Source: Caminibacter pacificus (GTDB lineage: Bacteria; Campylobacterota; Campylobacteria; Campylobacterales; Nautiliaceae). From it: a DNA stretch of 64,000 nucleotides. The notes under the pieces were generated by a model, which was not told where the DNA came from, searched no databases, and saw only the letters and a program-made list of their open reading frames with translations. Below are positions 61,161-64,000 of the stretch, one piece after another; position 1 is the stretch's first letter; each line of letters starts with the position of its first letter. The stretch spans positions 124,001-188,000 of the forward strand of contig NZ_RJVK01000001.1 of NCBI RefSeq assembly GCF_003752135.1, in the 5' to 3' direction. Made by a program: the position numbers and the translations under genes.

Positions 61161-62227
61161 AATTTTTATTTGAAAACTGGAATATAAAAAAAGGTCTTAA
61201 AATTAAAAAACTTTTTATAAATAATTATAAAGTTTTAAAAAATTTTGAAATAGACTTTTGTGATAAAAATAATAATCCTTTACCTATTATTGTATTAGCT
61301 GGAATTAATGGAAGTGGGAAGACTGCTGTATTAGAGTCAATATATGGAATTAAGAAAATTGGTGGAATTAGATTAGAAACTATATTGGACAATGAAAAAA
61401 AAGTATTTAATTCAAATACTTCAGCTTTAGCAATTGGTGGGGAAGGCATTAAACAATTTTGGTATAACGATGAAATAAAAGGAAAAATACATTATTTTTC
61501 TTATCAAAGTAGCTTAAGAGATATAAAAAATTTTTTACCAGAATATATTCAAAAGCTTGTGTTTGAATATGATATTAAGGCAAGTGAAGTATATAAAAAA
61601 ATACGTGAAAATATAAATGATATTTTTGATAGTTTAAATATTAATATTGAATTTGATAGTAGAGATGGTAAAGGTAATTTGTTTTTTAAACATAAAATAA
61701 CCGGGGAAAAGTTTTTAATAGACGAATTGTCAAGTGGAGAAAGAACTTTGATTTCTGAGGTATTATATTTATATCTAAGTAATATTAAGAATATGGTGAT
61801 TTTAATTGATGAACCAGAATTGTCTTTACATCCGAAATGGCAGAGTAAAATTTTAAAGCTTTATGAAGATTATGCAATAAAAAATAATTGTCAGATAATT
61901 TTGGCAACTCATTCTCCTTTAATTATTGGAAGTGCAAAAAGTGAGTATTTAAGAGTTTTAAATTTTGAAAAAAATAAAGTTGTTGTTAAAAAGTTCAATA
62001 GAAGTTATGGGCTTGAATTTAATAAAATTTTGTTAGAGATTATGGGAATAAATAATTTAAGAACTGAGGAAGTAGAGAAAGATTTCAATAAATTAAGAGA
62101 ATATATTTTAATGAAAAATTGGGAAAAATATAAACAATTATATAATAAAATGTATAGTTATTTAGGTGAAGATGTAGATTTAAAGTTATTGAATATGCAA
62201 GCAAGATTAAAGGGTTTTAATGATTAA
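61157..62227 (+). CDS. AAA-type ATPase of a Septu-like defence pair (PtuA-like)
   Basis: A 356-residue ABC/SMC-type ATPase. Walker A is GINGSGKT (49-56). The signature is LSSGERTLISEVLYLYLS, Walker B is VILIDEPELSLHPKWQ, and the H-loop is ILATHSPLIIGSA. It is smaller than standard PtuA (about 430-550 aa), with a short insertion instead of a coiled coil. The C terminus (NWEKYKQLYNKMYSYL) is helical. The next gene encodes an HNH nuclease and overlaps it by 8 bp, the arrangement of Septu (PtuA-PtuB). Start is the ATG at 61157. The sequence is far more AT-rich than its neighbours, which indicates transfer. Role inferred from architecture and pairing. Confidence 0.75.
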   Translation: MKFLFENWNIKKGLKIKKLFINNYKVLKNFEIDFCDKNNNPLPIIVLAGINGSGKTAVLESIYGIKKIGGIRLETILDNEKKVFNSNTSALAIGGEGIKQFWYNDEIKGKIHYFSYQSSLRDIKNFLPEYIQKLVFEYDIKASEVYKKIRENINDIFDSLNINIEFDSRDGKGNLFFKHKITGEKFLIDELSSGERTLISEVLYLYLSNIKNMVILIDEPELSLHPKWQSKILKLYEDYAIKNNCQIILATHSPLIIGSAKSEYLRVLNFEKNKVVVKKFNRSYGLEFNKILLEIMGINNLRTEEVEKDFNKLREYILMKNWEKYKQLYNKMYSYLGEDVDLKLLNMQARLKGFND

Positions 62228-62861
62228 AATTAAGAAAGAAGAGCCAGATTTTTTTAAAAAAGCGAAAAGAAAAGTTAAGAGTCCTAATATTAGTAAAGCT
62301 TGGGAAGATGAAAATATTAAACAAATAAAATCACAATTAAGAGAGTATATTATTTCTGAACAAAAATTTTTATGTGCTTATTGTGAAAGAAAATTAGAAA
62401 ATTTAACAAATTTATCCATAGATCATTTTAAAAAAAGGAATTTGTTTCCAGATTTAACATTAGATTATAACAATTTATTTGTATCTTGTGATAGTGCGAC
62501 ACATTGTGAAAGACATAAAGATTCTTTTTCAATTAATAAAGAAGAATTTAAGTATTTAATTCATCCAGTATTTAATAATCCTGAGTATTTTTTTGAATAT
62601 GATTTGACTGGACATATTTTACCAAAAGATGATTTAAGTGAATTTAATAAAAAAAAAGCTGATTTTACAATAAAAGCATTTAATCTCAACGATAAATCAT
62701 TAATAGAAGATAGAAAAAAATTAATTGAAGGTTTAATTTATACTTTGGAAGTTTTTAATAAAATAGAAGATTATATAGATTATGGAATCGATTTTTATTT
62801 TAGTTTATTAAATTGGTTGTTAAATAATAAAAGGAGAATAATTGAGAATAGTCGAAATTGA
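62220..62861 (+). CDS. HNH endonuclease of a Septu-like defence pair (PtuB-like)
   Basis: A 213-residue nuclease of the TIGR02646/PtuB style. The HNH core is [20 protein letters not shown], with C52, C55, D68 and H69. Then come [10 protein letters not shown] (C90), C96 and H99, together giving a zinc-held beta-beta-alpha metal fold. The N-terminal segment is basic, and the C-terminal ~90 residues are helical. It is coupled to the ATPase by an 8-bp overlap and is equally AT-rich. Its last ~7 codons (IIENSRN) lie inside the ruvB start. The likely role is DNA cleavage in phage defence, with the ATPase as sensor or regulator. Target unknown. Confidence 0.75.
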   Translation: MIKIKKEEPDFFKKAKRKVKSPNISKAWEDENIKQIKSQLREYIISEQKFLCAYCERKLENLTNLSIDHFKKRNLFPDLTLDYNNLFVSCDSATHCERHKDSFSINKEEFKYLIHPVFNNPEYFFEYDLTGHILPKDDLSEFNKKKADFTIKAFNLNDKSLIEDRKKLIEGLIYTLEVFNKIEDYIDYGIDFYFSLLNWLLNNKRRIIENSRN

Positions 62862-63834
62862 AAAAGTTAGTTTTGAAGAAGGGTATGAGAAGTCGCTAAG
62901 ACCTCAAAATCTTGATGAGTATATAGGTCAGGAGCAGATAAAAAAGAATCTGAAAGTTTTTATCGAAGCGGCTAAAAAAAGAGGGGAGAGTCTTGACCAT
63001 ATGCTCTTTTTCGGGCCTCCGGGGCTTGGGAAAACCACACTTGCCAATATCATAGCAAGCGAAATGAACGCAAACCTGAAAACAATAGCGGCTCCTATGC
63101 TTGAGAAAAGCGGGGATTTGGCCGCTATTTTGACGAATTTGGAAGAGGGTGATATTTTGTTTATTGATGAAATTCACAGATTAAAAGCGAGCATTGAAGA
63201 AGTGCTTTATTCTGCGATGGAGGATTTTAGGCTCGATATCGTAATAGGCAGCGGACCGGCGGCTCAGACTATAAAAATAGACGTAGCAAAATTTACGCTT
63301 ATCGGTGCAACCACAAGAGCCGGAATGCTTTCCAATCCTCTTCGTGACAGATTCGGAATGAGTTTTAGGCTTAATTTTTATAATGTAGAAGAACTTGCTC
63401 TTATTATTAAGCTTGCAAGTAAAAAGTTGGGATTTACTATCGAAGATGACGCGGCAAACGAAATAGCTATGCGCTCTCGCGGAACTCCGAGAATCGCTCT
63501 TAGACTTCTTAAAAGAGTCAGGGATTTTGCGGAAGTAGAGGGCAAAAAAACGATAGACAAAAAAATAGCCAAATATGCGCTTGACGAACTCGGAATAAAC
63601 GAACACGGTTTTGACGAGCTTGATATTAGATTTTTAACTTTACTTGCGGATGCGAAAAAACCGCTCGGATTATCGACAATCGCCGCTGCTCTAAGCGAAG
63701 ACGAAGATACGATTGAGGAGGTTATCGAGCCGTTTTTGATTGCCAACGGATACATTGAAAAAACACCAAAAGGTAGAATCGCCACAAGAAAAACGTATGA
63801 AATATTAAGGTTTACGCCGAGTACTCTATTTTAA
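62842..63834 (+). CDS. ruvB: Holliday junction branch-migration helicase RuvB
   Basis: A 330-residue AAA+ ATPase that drives branch migration with RuvA. It opens [20 protein letters not shown]. Walker A is [11 protein letters not shown], Walker B is [11 protein letters not shown], and sensor residues lie in [19 protein letters not shown]. The winged-helix C terminus includes [18 protein letters not shown] and [12 protein letters not shown]. Start TTG at 62842 follows AAGGAG at 62831-62836, which lies within the PtuB-like gene. RuvA is not in the window. Confidence 0.96.
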   Translation: MRIVEIEKVSFEEGYEKSLRPQNLDEYIGQEQIKKNLKVFIEAAKKRGESLDHMLFFGPPGLGKTTLANIIASEMNANLKTIAAPMLEKSGDLAAILTNLEEGDILFIDEIHRLKASIEEVLYSAMEDFRLDIVIGSGPAAQTIKIDVAKFTLIGATTRAGMLSNPLRDRFGMSFRLNFYNVEELALIIKLASKKLGFTIEDDAANEIAMRSRGTPRIALRLLKRVRDFAEVEGKKTIDKKIAKYALDELGINEHGFDELDIRFLTLLADAKKPLGLSTIAAALSEDEDTIEEVIEPFLIANGYIEKTPKGRIATRKTYEILRFTPSTLF

Positions 63835-63843
63835 AGGAAATTA

Positions 63844-64000
63844 ATGAACTTTTTTACATTTTTGACGCTTATTATCGGATATTTCGTATATTTGACATAT
63901 AGGCCGTATCTTTTGGATATAGCTATCGCATCACTTATGGCGATTGCATTTAGTAAAATAGAGATAAAATTGTCCGAAAAAATCAAAAACAGATATCTTT
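63844..64000 (+). CDS. AI-2E family transporter, N-terminal part (runs off window)
   Basis: The ATG at 63844 follows AAAGGAAAT and leads into a hydrophobic N terminus, MNFFTFLTLIIGYFVYLTYR then PYLLDIAIASLMAIAFSKI, continuing past the window. The order ruvB then an AI-2E-type permease is what I recall from Campylobacter, and the two-helix start fits that family (PerM/YdiK type). Only ~52 residues are visible, so the call rests mainly on position. Confidence 0.6.
   Translation, partial: MNFFTFLTLIIGYFVYLTYRPYLLDIAIASLMAIAFSKIEIKLSEKIKNRYL

Overview
The window is a gene-dense, AT-rich chromosome segment of a Campylobacterota (Epsilonproteobacteria) bacterium. It is most likely a deep-vent member of the Nautiliales (Nautilia/Caminibacter/Lebetimonas type). 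This rests on gene content and order recognised from memory, not on a search. The markers are the fused ispDF gene next to an HP1021-type orphan response regulator, an ATP-sulfurylase-like gene and pgpA; cheV-cheA(with receiver)-cheW; lpxB-greA; a RecB-like AddA; a MagIII-type glycosylase; and ruvB followed by an AI-2E family transporter. TTG and GTG starts are frequent. Promoters are mostly a lone TATAAT-like -10 box with a poor -35, as is usual in this phylum. No rRNA, tRNA, CRISPR array or insertion sequence was seen; the only recognisable RNA gene is tmRNA.

Layout. 1-3.9 kb: minus-strand operon ispDF, orphan regulator, ATP-sulfurylase-like, phosphoribosyltransferase, pgpA. 4-6.6 kb: thiC and mrp. 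6.6-11 kb, minus strand: a secreted hypothetical, a cation-diffusion transporter, an RlmI-like methyltransferase, and a membrane protein/TPM/LemA group. 11-18.8 kb, plus strand: folE, addA, a small Cys-rich protein, lpxB, greA, dut, a 300-bp gap with repeats and a long hairpin, argC, and an LpxH-like hydrolase. 18.7-22.6 kb: chemotaxis core cheV-cheA-cheW. 22.6-26.4 kb, minus strand: speA, hisS and a probable outer-membrane protein. 26.4-34.6 kb, plus strand: a YmdB-type phosphoesterase, a MagIII-like glycosylase, a YgjP-like peptidase, rmuC, a second LemA, sbcD, sbcC and a small methyltransferase. 34.6-38.6 kb, minus strand: small membrane protein, lipoprotein, polA. 38.7-40.8 kb: a WD40/solenoid protein. 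40.8-43.2 kb, minus strand: rhodanese, TauE, two tiny membrane proteins, moaC, mobA. 43.3-49.2 kb, minus strand: a TetR-controlled RND efflux operon. 49.3-57.6 kb: secreted proteins, a DUF455 protein, a tight operon of coiled-coil protein, UbiB kinase, second WD40/solenoid protein and nhaA, then a short-chain dehydrogenase. 57.6-59 kb: a very AT-rich accessory membrane gene beside tmRNA. 59-64 kb: trpA, panB, a Uma2-family gene, a very AT-rich ATPase + HNH pair resembling a Septu (PtuA-PtuB) defence system, ruvB, and the start of a permease.

Most of the window is housekeeping. The accessory or unexplained parts are:
- the Septu-like pair inserted against ruvB;
- two paralogous proteins joining a WD40 propeller to four ~84-residue helical repeats, an architecture recalling eukaryotic coat and IFT proteins;
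- a split membrane gene that a single-base change in a 10-A tract would fuse;
- a ~120-nt hairpin with its own -10 box;
- a family of GTGAAAT-type degenerate short repeats that sits between genes and in places has become coding sequence.

Gene identities come from recognisable motifs and lengths. No search was run.
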